64,000 bases of DNA from NCBI RefSeq assembly GCF_016801865.2, contig NC_068938.1, positions 46,583,808 through 46,647,807 on the forward strand. Direction: 5' to 3'. Both the position numbers and the translations under genes were made by a program. Positions 10,738 through 22,204 of the stretch are shown here, piece by piece. Source of the stretch: Culex pipiens pallens. Its lineage: Eukaryota > Arthropoda > Insecta > Diptera > Culicidae. The stretch's first letter is position 1, and each line of letters starts with the position of its first letter. A model generated the notes under the pieces. The model worked only from the letters and a program-made list of their open reading frames with translations, ran no database searches and was not told where the DNA came from.

Positions 10738-11932
10738 TAGAGCGTCCAATTTCCCGGGGTTACGAATTTCCCGGGAAACGGGAAATTTTCAACCAATTTC
10801 CCGGGAAATCCCGGGAATTCCCGGGAAATTTTAAATATATTGAAAATTGCTTCTGAACTTGGTTCTGATTAATATTATGCAAAAAAAATGTATAGGACAG
10901 CGACTTTAATGGTTAAAATAAGTGTGAAGATCAATTAACTGCTTGACTGCATGTAAAAAATCATACAGCTACAAGTAAATGATTTTTTTTTCAAATTACG
11001 ATAAATCAAGTTCAATAAATCAAAAAAATATCTCAGGTATTTTTTAAATGGGAAGTATTTTTTATCAAAATGTTTAGACAGTGAGTAAAATGAATCCATA
11101 CTCCAAAATCACAATTCTTTTAAACTTGCCTCTGTGACCAGTTTGAGAGAGTGTGGTTTGACCCATTTTTTTTAAATAAAAAAAACCATGCAGAAATTAT
11201 GTTTTTCATGACAAATATCTTTTCTAAAACAAGTCAAACTTGTCTTCAGCCCTTGAAAAAATGGTACAGCTTTCTATTATTTCATTAAAGCCATACTTCT
11301 CGTGTTTGTTTTACTCATTTTTTGAGCACCTCTCAAACCATTCAAAGTAGTTTTTTTTAATTATTTTTAAAGGTTTTATTATGCCATATGATTTTCAGGT
11401 TTATAATTGACTTCGTTTGAAAGTTTTTTCATGGCACAAAAACATGATTCAAATTGTACGTACATCTCATTTGATCATGGTAAACAATAATGTAAAACAA
11501 ACTCTCTACATTACTTTGGCAGTAAGGGGTTTATAAATTTTTAAAACGAAATAACACCAGTAATTCTATAAAAATCATACCTACATTGTAGTAAATCATT
11601 TTCATTATGCAAGATCTTTTTCCAGTTGCTTCAGAAATTAATATCATCAGAAATAAATGTTGATATAAAAATTTCTGATAATCTGATACATTTATGAACT
11701 TTACAATGAATATAATTGAACAAAATAATGTTGAGTTTTTTCATTTAATATTTGTTTTCAGATCATTTTCAAAATATTGGTTCAAAAAGTTAAGAAAATG
11801 TATGCTTCCGCTTGAATTTCGGGAATTCCCGGGAAATTTACAAATTTCCCGGGAAACGGGAAATATTTTTTTCCGGGAAATCCCGGGAATTCCCGGGAAT
11901 TTTTTTCCCGGGACGGGAAATTGGACGCTCTA
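10738..11932. mobile_element. hAT-like non-autonomous element with TTCCCGGGAA arrays
   Basis: Inverted termini TAGAGCGTCCAATTTCCCGG (10738) and its complement ending at 11932 are flanked by the exact octamer ATCGGACA (10730-10737 and 11933-11940). Both subterminal 100-bp zones are arrays of palindromic CCCGGG units (10754-10835 and 11819-11920). The 1 kb between is AT-rich with no transposase. The exact duplication makes it the youngest of three family members in the window. Confidence 0.9.
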
Positions 11933-11940
11933 ATCGGACA

Positions 11941-13314
11941 CCACGACATTTTTTTATCAAATCGATTCATATAATCTACACAGTTGTAGATTATAATAGG
12001 GACTATCCAGGAAAAAAAAATCCCAGTTCTTTATTTGACTAATTTTACTAAAAGTTGGATTCCCACAACATAAATTATTTAATTTTCTAAATTTGGAACT
12101 CAAAATAAGCCTTAGTGCGTGATGGTGCAAAACCTTATTTCAGAAATACAATGTTTTGAAAACAAAGATGAGGTTTTTTTTTTAAATTTCGAAAATGTAG
12201 TCAAAAAAATTCAAACTTTTTTAAAAGCTAAACCAAATTTGCAATTGAAAAGTGATTAACTGAATGTTTGATGGCGTTCTAGTTACTTCAACTTTATAAT
12301 ATTCCTAATTAAAAAAAAAAACACAAATTTTTAAAGTACTTTATGAAGGATAGCTACCCATGGAAATTGGACAATTAGTTTACACTTTACAGCCTCAAAA
12401 AGAATTCGGATTGATGAAAATATTTTTTTTTCTGTGTCACCTAATTTTGTAGTTTTCTACGAAGCGACGACATCTCTGAAACTAATGGTTCGATTTTCAA
12501 TGTGGAAAATGAAATAAATACAAACAATTTCAAAATTTCAAATCATGCATAACTTTTGAAATAGTCTTCAAAAAGATAAAATTCCTCATTTCATATTGCA
12601 TACCAAATTTTGAAATTATTTTTAATTTAAAATAAGTTAAAAAATAGATTTCATTTCGAAGGAACAGCTTAACAGGTTGTTTGATAGGGCCATAAGTTGA
12701 TTAATAAAAATAGACATTGCGCGTTTGAAATCATTTTTCACAAACTTTAAATTTAAAGAGGTGACATCAGCAGTGATTAACTTGGTCTCCGATTCTCCGA
12801 AGAAAAAATGTAGGAAACTTTCGCAGCTTGTCAAACATATTGCTTTTCTTTTATGGAATATTTTTGAATTCAAAAAAAAAACTGAACATTTTTCGAAGAA
12901 TTGAACAACCATACACATTAAAAACGGAGCACATTTTTAACCCAAATGTAAATTAAAATTAATTATTAAATCAAATTAAAAAAAATCGAAAAAAATGCAA
13001 AATTTTAGAATTCTCTTTGTGTGTTTTCAGTAACTTTTAAAATTTATGGATAAAAAATAAAACTTAAATGCTGTTTCAAAATGTTAAATTCTGGAATATA
13101 ATTATTTTGTTTATTTGTCCAAATTCATCCCATGGCTAGGAATACTAGATAACTTGTTGGACGGTTTTTACGATAGACATAAATTATTAAGGATATTTCT
13201 ATAAGTAAGAGTAAATCTTTCCCAGTTTCTGAGGGGAACACCCTTGAAGAGTATCGGGGCCGGCATTTACAAAGCGGTTTCAGTGGCAATTTCATTCTCA
13301 ACTTAATGTTAACA
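11941..13314. other. AT-rich DNA, no gene seen
   Basis: Only low-complexity A/T sequence and short open frames without codon bias. A weak trace of the 17,780 palindrome family (CTAATGGTTCGATTTTCAATG, about 12,482) is present. Confidence 0.45.
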
Positions 13315-14033
13315 TGTTAAGGGGTTACATACATGAAACATAGAAAAACGTTATTTCATATTGCAGAAAATTTACTGAATTTACTAAAAAGATGATTTTC
13401 AATCACTCCTGAAAGTTTCACGAAGATATTTCATAACAGAACTGAGTAAGAGACGATTTAAGTTCACAATTTTGCCATGCTCAAAGCGAACTGTCAAACT
13501 TTGTGAACGTTTTTTCTCTGAACACCGAGTTGATTAACGGGTGCCACGATATCTCGAGATGGGATGGATCAAATTGGCTGAAATTTGAGGTGAAGACTCC
13601 CAAGACATATCCCGTGTGCATTACGAAGCCCGATTTTAAAATTTTGCTTTTTTTTTAAAAAATACAAAAATCAAAAACTGTCGATTTTTTATATGAAAAA
13701 TATAAAAATATTTTTATCTTTTTTCAAAATTAAGTTTTTGAAAATCGGCCTTCGTCATGCACACAGGACCGGTTTAACGAGTCTTCGCCAAAATTGAGCC
13801 GATTTGGTCAAAGCAGTGTTGAGATATCGTGGCACCCGTTTTTTAAAACTGCTAACTTAAAATAGCTACATCTCAGCAATGGTACATCCAAATGTCTTTA
13901 TATTTATTTTGTTAATAGATGAAAATGTATATTTTAATGCCCTGCAAATGATTTGAAAAAATGTTCAAATGTGTGCCCATACCAACCTCTGACATTTTTG
14001 ACGATTTACATGTATGTAACCCCTTAAGGTTAA
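13315..14033. mobile_element. palindromic element, about 0.7 kb
   Basis: Termini TTAAGGGGTTACATACATG (about 13,317) and the inverted CATGTATGTAACCCCTTAA (about 14,010-14,028). Inner arms also pair: GTGCCACGATATCTCGAGAT with GAGATATCGTGGCACCC, and the GTGTGCATTACGAAGCCCGA block with its inverse. Diverged but clearly a long inverted repeat. No ORF. Confidence 0.7.
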
Positions 14034-14451
14034 TGTTAACATTCCATAGGTCGCCTTCCTAAGGTACTGTGATAAGGTCCAGTTTGTGACGCAGCAGCAG
14101 TGTACATTCTACAGAAATTTCAAAATTTAATGCATGTGATAATCTGTTGGACTGATGAAAAGCAAATATTTATAATCCAAAATATATAAATATATAAATA
14201 TATTTATTATATGTTCTGTTCCTTGCAACTGGCTGGAAACTGGACTGGAGCTGGAAAAATACTGGCAGAATATTTTTATAAAAAAATACAATTTCAATCC
14301 TGATGAAACAATCAACAAACGCAAAAACGTATCCTCCGGAAGTCTTAAATTATTGTTGAATGGTGTGAATTCATAATAAAATTCTGTTTAGTGTGTATCA
14401 TTCTGATGAGCTGTTTTCTAATAATTTAATAATTCTAGTCTGTTTCCCCAG

Positions 14452-14684
14452 AACGGGAATGAAGTTCACAATCAGTGTTGTTAAATCGCCAAAGGAAAAT
14501 GGCAATGTCACCCAAGAGTTGGGTGGTGCACCAGTTTCTTCACCCTTGGCCATTCAATCTGATACCATTGATTGTGACGGCGGTGCGGTGGCGATGACAA
14601 GGTTTGCACCTCCATTATCACAACTATCGCGCACACAAACAAGCGAATTAGTTTGTATTATCTCGGGAAACAATAGCAGTCGAG
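14452..14684 (+). CDS. possible coding exon, product unknown
   Basis: A good 3' splice site (TGTTTCCCCAG, ending 14451) leads into an open frame with an ATG at 14459, and a plausible donor (GAG|GTGGGT) follows at 14,685. The frame encodes about 75 residues (MKFTISVVKSPKENG...) rich in Ser, Thr and Gly with balanced codon use, unlike the A/T-driven frames around it. A second possible donor is 4 bases on (GG|GTGAAT). It could be a first coding exon or an internal one. I do not recognise the protein, and no partner exon was found. Confidence 0.35.
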
Positions 14685-17600
14685 GTGGGTGAATGATTTC
14701 GATCTTTCGCTGTGCCTGCACAAATACACGCCAACTTTAGTTGAAATTTTTATGGCGACTGGCGGCGTTCTTTTTTTCAACGAGTTGCGAATTATTTTAT
14801 GGCTCGGAATTTTGTGGGCTGTAAATAGCAGATTTTATTAGTTCAACCAGCAGCTCGTCACAGAAGGTAGCCGAGTTGCTAGAACAAAGATCGGTAGATC
14901 AGCACTAACACAGTGAGCCGCGAGATCAGCGCGCAAAGAACAATGATTATTCGCGATGATGGTATGGGGAAATGAGTAGAGGTCAAACCGTTTGTTTTGA
15001 CATGCAAATCAGCCAGGTTTTGTTTTCGTGAATGTGGTGAAGAATTCTGCGACTATTTTTTTTTCATTCAGAATTTTTGAGACAACTTGTTGTGATTTGA
15101 ACAATTTTTTCGGCAAATCATCAAAGAGGTGGAATTAATGACTTATTTTGATGTGTCAATTCTTTCATGAGCCATTATAATGTCATTTTCAAACACGGTT
15201 GACACTGAAGAAGTTCATTGAATCTTGTTTGAGTGTAGTTATTATATTCATAGAAATGAATTCAACACACCTGTTTGTTAATAATTTAATTCAGGTCAAC
15301 CTCTTCTAGTTTTGATGGGATTTATATGTTCAAAATCTTAATCTCCAAAATTAGCTTTAAATTTACGTATGGACTTTTCAACCAATTTCTCATTATTATC
15401 ACAAAATTTTCTTGCGAAATAAATAAGGTTTAAAAAGATTAATTGAATAGTTTTGAAAATGTTTAGCAACATCAATTTCTTCGATGAAATGAGATTTTTA
15501 ATAGGTTGCACTAATTAAACATGTTTGAAAAAAAAAACATGTTTAAAATCGACTTCAATTTACACAAATCTAAAATACAAACAGTACTCAATTTGAACCG
15601 ATCAATATCAACCGTTTTGCGGGCTGTTCTAACTTTGCACGCACGCATCGGTCCAACTAACATTGACCCCAATGCGAGTTCAAAACAGTTTTCCAAAATA
15701 AAAAAGAGCGCCAAAAACAACCGAAATTAATGTCAAAACCGCGAACCGACTTAGTGTCACTGTCAAAATATTACGAAATAGCTCACGCTGGATTTTACTG
15801 CCGTTGGTGCCATCCACTAGAACAGTTTTTCACGCAGAGAATAAAAAGCCACTTGTTTTAGTGCTTTATCGGTGGTAACATTCGAAAAGGGTTTATAAAA
15901 ATTACTTAGTCGAAATATTATATAGTTTTTTCTTCTAATTGTTTAAGTTAAAACACGATTTTTTCAACCTGACAAAAAATATTTAATTCTTCTGAAAAAT
16001 TAAGCCAATTTTGATCTGCATGTACCAGCAGAACAGCGCCAGCTTTGTTAATTATCATCTAAATATCTGCCGTACGTACATGGTTGGATTGGTTGGGCTC
16101 GATTCGAAAAAAAAAGCAGCAAAACAAAACTGTGACATGCGATGCATTTGACCAGCAGCAGCAGCAGATTCCCACCGAGGCAAGGTCAATAAAACTTCAA
16201 TCGCCACCCACACACGTGAAGGTACACACACGCACGCAACTCTTATTGGTTTGGGAGGAAGGATGGTTTAAGGTGGGGTGGTCCTGCAAGATATTTTTCT
16301 ATTTTTGTTTGTTTTTGATAAATTCTTTAGGTTTTTTCAGGGTGTGACTTTAAGAGAAGATTGAAGTTTACGAAAATTTGTGTTTTTATTGAATTGGCTT
16401 GAAAAACTCAGGGGTTTTTTTTAATATGAAATCGGCCGATGTCATGACATTTCAATTTTTGTTTTTTTTTTAATTTGGTTTGCCCAGTCTTCAAACAATT
16501 TTTGGGGAGAAATTTTCGGATCGCTTTGAAGTCTTCAACAAAGAAATAGGTGTCGGTTAGAACTATTCAGACAAGAAACAAAACTTAAAAAAATTAAACT
16601 ATTCTTTCAATAACTGGTGCAATGGTCCCCTTTAAAATAAATAAAAAAAATCTTGAAAATATGGATTTTGGAAATTAACTTTTTTTGTATCCATATTTAA
16701 AAATATAGCCTATGAGTAACCATATCTGCGAATATTGTTTTAGTGTTGAGAAAATTTCCGGTAAAACCGTCCAAGAAACATTAAAATTTGGTCTTTCATT
16801 TCCTAAAAAACAATAATATTGATTTTGTAATGTGAAACTCATGGTCCGATTTCAAATGTCAAGAATTCAATAATCCGTAATCATTTCTGTTCCCTTGAAA
16901 AATCCATTTTGAACATATTAAAATCATCACATACATTTCTAAAAAGTCTAATATAAGATTTTCTTTTTTTTGGTTTTGAATTTAAAAATATATATTTGTG
17001 GTTCAAAGAAAAATGCCAAATTTTTCTGGTATAAACTACTATTCAAAATCTTTTTTTTTGTTTTTTTTTGCATTTCAAATATGACATGAATTTTGGTCCA
17101 ATAAACCAAATTTCCAGTTTTTGCTTGAAACCGCCTCGAGTCAGGGATGTTAAAAAACACCCAAAAAGCAAAAAATGAAAATTTGATTTATTAGACATTT
17201 TAAAAAAACTCCAGAATTGTAGCTTTCACTTGTTTCGTGATGTTTAAAACTTAATCAAAAAATGCATTAAAAAAACATTGATAAAATATTCAACCATGGT
17301 TTTTTAAAATGATTTCTATTCGTGATTACTTTCGTGATATTTTATTAAGATGAAGAGTGGAAAAGCAAAATGTTGCTTATTTATTGTCAGACGAAATGAT
17401 AGTTTTGCTTTGAACTTTCTGGCAATGCAAATTTTATTTAATGTTTTGCCCCCTTCAAAAATTTCTTAATTTTTTTTTGGCAAAATTAATTGCGTGTTGT
17501 AAAAAATTGTAATTTTGATTGAAAAAGTTTTACATGCTGTTTTGAACTATGTATAACATTATTTTTTACATTTTCATCAAATAGGTCACTTTTAGTCTTT

Positions 17601-17779
17601 TCACAAATTTTGAAAATGAGTACAGACAGAAGGAACAAAAAAATATATGTTTTGTACAGTAGCACAACTGTTATCAATTTTGAAGCAGTTTTTTTTATTG
17701 TTGAATATATTTATATTTTTTCAAAACAACATGATTTGCTTGAAAGAATTAAATTGATATTGATATAGATCATGTTACA
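14685..17779. other. non-repetitive to AT-rich DNA, no gene established
   Basis: A GC-richer unique patch at 16,015-16,290 includes a (CAG)n run and an 87-codon open frame, but without splice sites or codon bias I would call. 15,520-15,760 is also relatively GC-rich. The rest (16,350-17,780) is low-complexity A/T. If the exon at 14,452 is real, this would be intron. Confidence 0.35.
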
Positions 17780-19692
17780 AGTGAGCAGTTCTCTACGGAA
17801 TCGGTATTTTTTCTTTAATTTAAATTTTTGTATTTTTTAATCAGGCTGAAACTTTTTTGGTGCCTTCGGTATGCCCAAAGAAGCCATTTTGCATCATTAG
17901 TTTGTCCATATAATTTTCCATACAAATTTGGCAGCAGTCCATACAAAAATGATATGTGAAAATTCAAAAATCTGTATCTTTTGAAGGAATTTTTTGATCG
18001 ATTTGGTGTCTTCGGCAAAGTTGTAGGTATGGATATGGACTACACTGAAAAAAAATGATACACGGTAAAAAAAAAATTGGTGATTTTTTATTTCACTTTT
18101 TGTCACTAAAACTTGATTTGCAAAAAAACACTATTTTTATTTTTTGATATGTTTTAGAGGACATAAAATGCCATCTTTTCAGAAATTTCCAGAATGGGCA
18201 AAAAATCTTTGACCGAGTTATGATATTTTGAATCAATACAGATTTTTTCAAAAAATCGAAATTTTGGTCGCTAAAATTTTTCAACTTCATTTTTCGATGT
18301 AAAATCAAATTTGCAATCAAAAAGTACATTAGTGAATTTTTGATAAAGTGCACCGTTTTCAAGTTATAACCATTTTTAGGTAACTTTTTTGAAAATAGTC
18401 GCAGTTTTTCATTTTTAAAAATAGTGCCCATGTTTGCCCACTATTGAAAAAAATATTTTTGAAAAGCTGGGAAAATTCTCTATACTTTGCTTTTTCGGAC
18501 TTTGTTTATACGACCCTTAGTTGCTGAGATATTGCCATGCAAAGGTTAAAAAACAGGAAAATTGATGTTTTCTAAGTCTCACCCAAACAACCCACCATTT
18601 TCTAATGTCGATATCTCAGCAACTAATGGTCCGATTTTCAATGTTAAAATATGAAACATTCGTAAAATTTTCCGATCTTTTCGAAAAAAATATTTTAAAT
18701 CAAGACTAACATTTCAAATGGGCGTATTATTTAATTTTTGGCCCGTTTGAAATGTTAGTCTTGATTTTAAATTTTTGAAAATATTTTTTTCGAAAAGATC
18801 GAAAAATTTCACGAATGTTTCATGTTTTAACATTGAAAATCGGACCATTAGTTGCTGAGATATCGACATTAGAAAATGGTGGGTTGTTTGGGTGAGACTT
18901 AGAAAACATCAATTTTCCTGTTTTTTAACCTTTGCATGGCAATATCTCATCAACTAAGGGTCGTATCAACAAAGTTCAATAAAGCAAAATATAGAGAATT
19001 TTCTCAGCTTTTCAATTTTTTTTTTTTAAAAGTGGGCAAACATGGGCACTTTTTTAAAAAAATGAAAAACTGCGACTATTTTCAAAAAAGTTACCTAAAA
19101 ATGATTATAACTTGAAAACGGTGCACTTTATCAAAATTTCACTAAAGTACTTTTTGATTGCAAATTCAATTTTACATCGAAAAATGAAGTTGAAAAATTT
19201 TTGCGACCAATATTTCGATTTTTTGAAAAAAATTGTATTGATTCAAAAAATCATAACTCGGTCAAAGATTTTTTGCCCATTCTGGAAATTTCTGAAAAGT
19301 TGGCATTTTATGTCCTCTTAAACATATCAAAAAAAAAAAAAAAAATAGTGTATTTTAGCAAATCAAGTTTTAGTGACAAAAAATTAAATAAAAAATCACA
19401 AAATTTTTTTTTACCGTGTATCATTTTTTTTTCAGTGTAGTCCATATCCATACCTACAACTTTGCCGAAGACACCAAATCGATCAAAAAATTCCTTCAAA
19501 AGATACAGATTTTTGAATTTTCACATATCATTTTTGTATGGACAGCTGCCAAATTGGTATGGAAAATTATATGGACAAACTAATGATGCAAAATGGCTTC
19601 TTTGGGCATACCGAAGGCACCAAAAAAGTTTCAGCCGGATTAAAAAATACAAAAAAAATCAAATGACCGAAATCTCAGAGAATTGCTCAAGT
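17780..19692. mobile_element. 1.9-kb near-complete palindrome, best copy of a dispersed family
   Basis: The left half (17,780-18,730) is repeated inverted as the right half (18,740-19,692): GTGAGCAGTTCTCT pairs with GAGAATTGCTCAA, CGATTTGGTGTCTTCGGC with its inverse near 19,475, and the centre ATGTTAGTCTTGAT with ATCAAGACTAACAT. Arm identity is high over nearly a kilobase and the spacer at the centre is only about 30 bp. No long ORF. Related copies lie at about 48,335-49,690 and 53,425-54,835, with fragments at 26,290, 38,980, 40,850 and 57,800. Confidence 0.8.
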
Positions 19693-20640
19693 ATTTTTTT
19701 TGTCGAATTTTGTATTAATGTTTTGAAAGTTGAAAGCTAAATACATCATTTGTTTAATTTGAAGTATATTTAGACCATTGACAATATTTTTAAAATTTAT
19801 GTCGCACCCTAACCCTCTCCATGTTGGCTCCAAAATTTAGAGTACAAATTATATTTTATCAAAAAACATTACAATACAATGGAAATAGAAGTAAAATCAG
19901 CTGGAAACAATTTGAAATGCATTTTCTTGCGTTTAATTTTTTAAATGTATTTTTAACACTTTTTGATTTTTTTAGTTTAGTAAATAAGAAATATTTCTGG
20001 GAGCTCATTTAAAAATATTTCAAGCACATTTGTCTTGTAATAATGATTCAATATTTAGTTTTTGTTTGTTTGAATTATTATCATTAAAAAAGTAACCTTC
20101 ACTCCAGGAGTTGCTTTCAATAGTTAAAAATTAATGAAGGTCACAATTTCACCATTCCTTATAATCACATTTCACTACCACCCCATGCCATCTAGCATTA
20201 ATCTGCCGGTTTTAAAATCAGAACTAAACCACTCTTCCACTGTTTTAACCGAAGCAGCAAAAGTCAACGTGCTCGCCAGACTTGGAAAACCGCGCGCAAA
20301 CTTTGTCCAAAGCACTTCACCGCGGGCTTTTCTAATTCAAATTTTTAGTTCCATCAACGGTTTTGCATTTGAATGCGGAGAAGAAAAAAAAAATACACAG
20401 AACCATGTTTTTAATTGGACTCCCTCGCCAGGTTTTTGGCCTGACTTGATGGTCTGGTGAATATTTTTCAAATGTTTTAGGTTTGCAAAAAAAAAAAAAG
20501 TTGAATCCCGAAAACAATAACGCGATATTGGCGTGGATGACCGGGTTCATAACCCCATCTCCATGATGGATGGCGTGCAGCGATCCGATCGGTGGTCATC
20601 CTGCTGCGATTAAATCCGGGAATTATTTCAGTTGGGATGA
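19693..20640. other. spacer with a dispersed-repeat fragment
   Basis: 19,795-19,970 is copy 2 of the repeat at 6,048-6,200. A 108-codon plus-strand open frame (20,134-20,460) shows no recognisable protein or codon bias. 20,500-20,640 is GC-richer and unique. Confidence 0.4.
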
Positions 20641-21098
20641 GTCGTTTGCACGCAAACTAATTTTTTGATTCAAAATTGGGACGATGAACTTTAATTTTTA
20701 ATCGTTACACAAGAATCACAACACGAAATTGGCTGGTAGCTGTGTTCCTGTCCTAGTGCTCAAAAGAAACATCCTACAACTGCAAACCTACTTGGAACCG
20801 CCCAAAGAGCTGACCAGAGGAAAGAGGAACTAGCATACCACCCGCACCAGCGTTATCTAAGACAGCCCTGCCCGGACCATCAGGTGAACTCGTTCTAATT
20901 CTTACGAAATAAGTAAAAAAATCGCCATAACACGGGATTTTTTGGCTCGCAACACGTTACTGTTTTGGTTTAACCCGTAACGCTGAATCAATGTTTAAGT
21001 ACTAATAACTTGCACCGCTCTGTGCAGTACTAGATCGCCAGTCGATTCTGTCAACGTTTATTTCGTCTTGCCTCTTCATAACAACCATTACTACTACC

Positions 21099-22154
21099 AT
21101 GAAGGATAGTGTACTTCGCTGTTCTGTATGCAAGGCTGAGGAAAACGATCAAAACAAAGTAGTTCTGTGTGGCTATTGCTTCAAATGTGAACACCTCAGG
21201 TGCAAAGGGGTCTACGGAGCCGCCGCGGAAAAACTTCGGACAAAAACATATTTTTGCTCGTTGAACTGCGCTGAAGTGTCGTCGTGTTTAAGCTCCACAA
21301 TCAGCATGGAAAAGCAGTTGATGGACGAGATCACCAAGGTACTTACCGAAGTTCGTGGTACCAATGCCGAACTTCGCAAGGTCCAGGACACCGTCGGTGA
21401 GATCCAGCGATCGAACCACCTGTTTGCTGAGAAGGTTGAAACCCTTCTCCAGGAGATGCAGCTAATCAAGGAAGATCACCAATCACTGAAGGATGATGTC
21501 GTGCACCTGCAGGAGGATCAACTGGCTGCAAACGAGACCATTACGGACCTGGAAAAACAACTCGACCAATTGAACCGTGCAGCTCTAGCAGCGCACGCTA
21601 TCATCCTCGGTGTGCCAACCACCAAGGAAGAGGACCTCAGGAGGGTGGTCACCGACATTGCCCTAGCTGTTAAGTGCGTTCTGCCTGCTGAAGCGATCGT
21701 TGAAACGAAACGCCTCCTGCCAAAAGATGGTCAGCTGATTGCCGGTAAACCCATACCGATAAAGGTCATCTTCTCTGACGCCACCTACAAAGAAGACCTT
21801 TTCGCCAAAAAAAAGTCCCACGGTTTGCTCCTCTCATCTGCGATCGGTACCAACTCAGGCGCTGCGGGCAATCGGATAATTCTTCGCGATGAGCTGACCA
21901 CGTTTGGCATGAAGCTTCTCAAACAAGCCAGAGTGGTCCAAGACCAAACTGCCCTGAAGTTCGTGTGGCCCGGCCGGGATGGAGTAATACTGGCGAGAGC
22001 AACAGCAGATTCCAAGGTAGAAAAGATCCGGAACATCAAGGACCTGCAACAACTGAAGAAGCAGCACTCAAAGCGCTCTCTGGACGAGTCGCTGCTAAAC
22101 TCCACCATGTCGTCCAACAGTGCGCCAGCACCAAAGCACCAGAAGCAACTGTAG
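21099..22154 (+). CDS. LINE ORF1 protein with PHD finger and coiled coil
   Basis: A 351-residue nucleic-acid-binding accessory protein of the retrotransposon. Cysteines and histidine at C8, C11, C24, C27, H32, C35, C53 and C57 follow the C4HC3 spacing of a PHD finger. Residues about 68-160 are heptad-rich (MEKQLMDEITKVLTEV..., ...ITDLEKQLDQLN), a likely coiled coil for trimer or dimer formation. From about 165 a compact domain (HAIILGVPTTKEEDL) resembles the RNA-binding-like C-terminal domains of insect LINE ORF1 proteins. The tail is basic and serine-rich. It stops 50 nt before ORF2, in another frame, so ORF2 is probably translated by re-initiation. Confidence 0.85.
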   Translation: MKDSVLRCSVCKAEENDQNKVVLCGYCFKCEHLRCKGVYGAAAEKLRTKTYFCSLNCAEVSSCLSSTISMEKQLMDEITKVLTEVRGTNAELRKVQDTVGEIQRSNHLFAEKVETLLQEMQLIKEDHQSLKDDVVHLQEDQLAANETITDLEKQLDQLNRAALAAHAIILGVPTTKEEDLRRVVTDIALAVKCVLPAEAIVETKRLLPKDGQLIAGKPIPIKVIFSDATYKEDLFAKKKSHGLLLSSAIGTNSGAAGNRIILRDELTTFGMKLLKQARVVQDQTALKFVWPGRDGVILARATADSKVEKIRNIKDLQQLKKQHSKRSLDESLLNSTMSSNSAPAPKHQKQL

Positions 22155-22204
22155 CATCAGCATCAACAGCAGCTGCGATGGCGATTAACTGCAGAGCAAT
22201 TTAA

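Noticed and set aside
20134..20460. 108-codon frame just before the LINE
   Set aside because: Not homologous to LINE proteins by eye and codon use is unremarkable.
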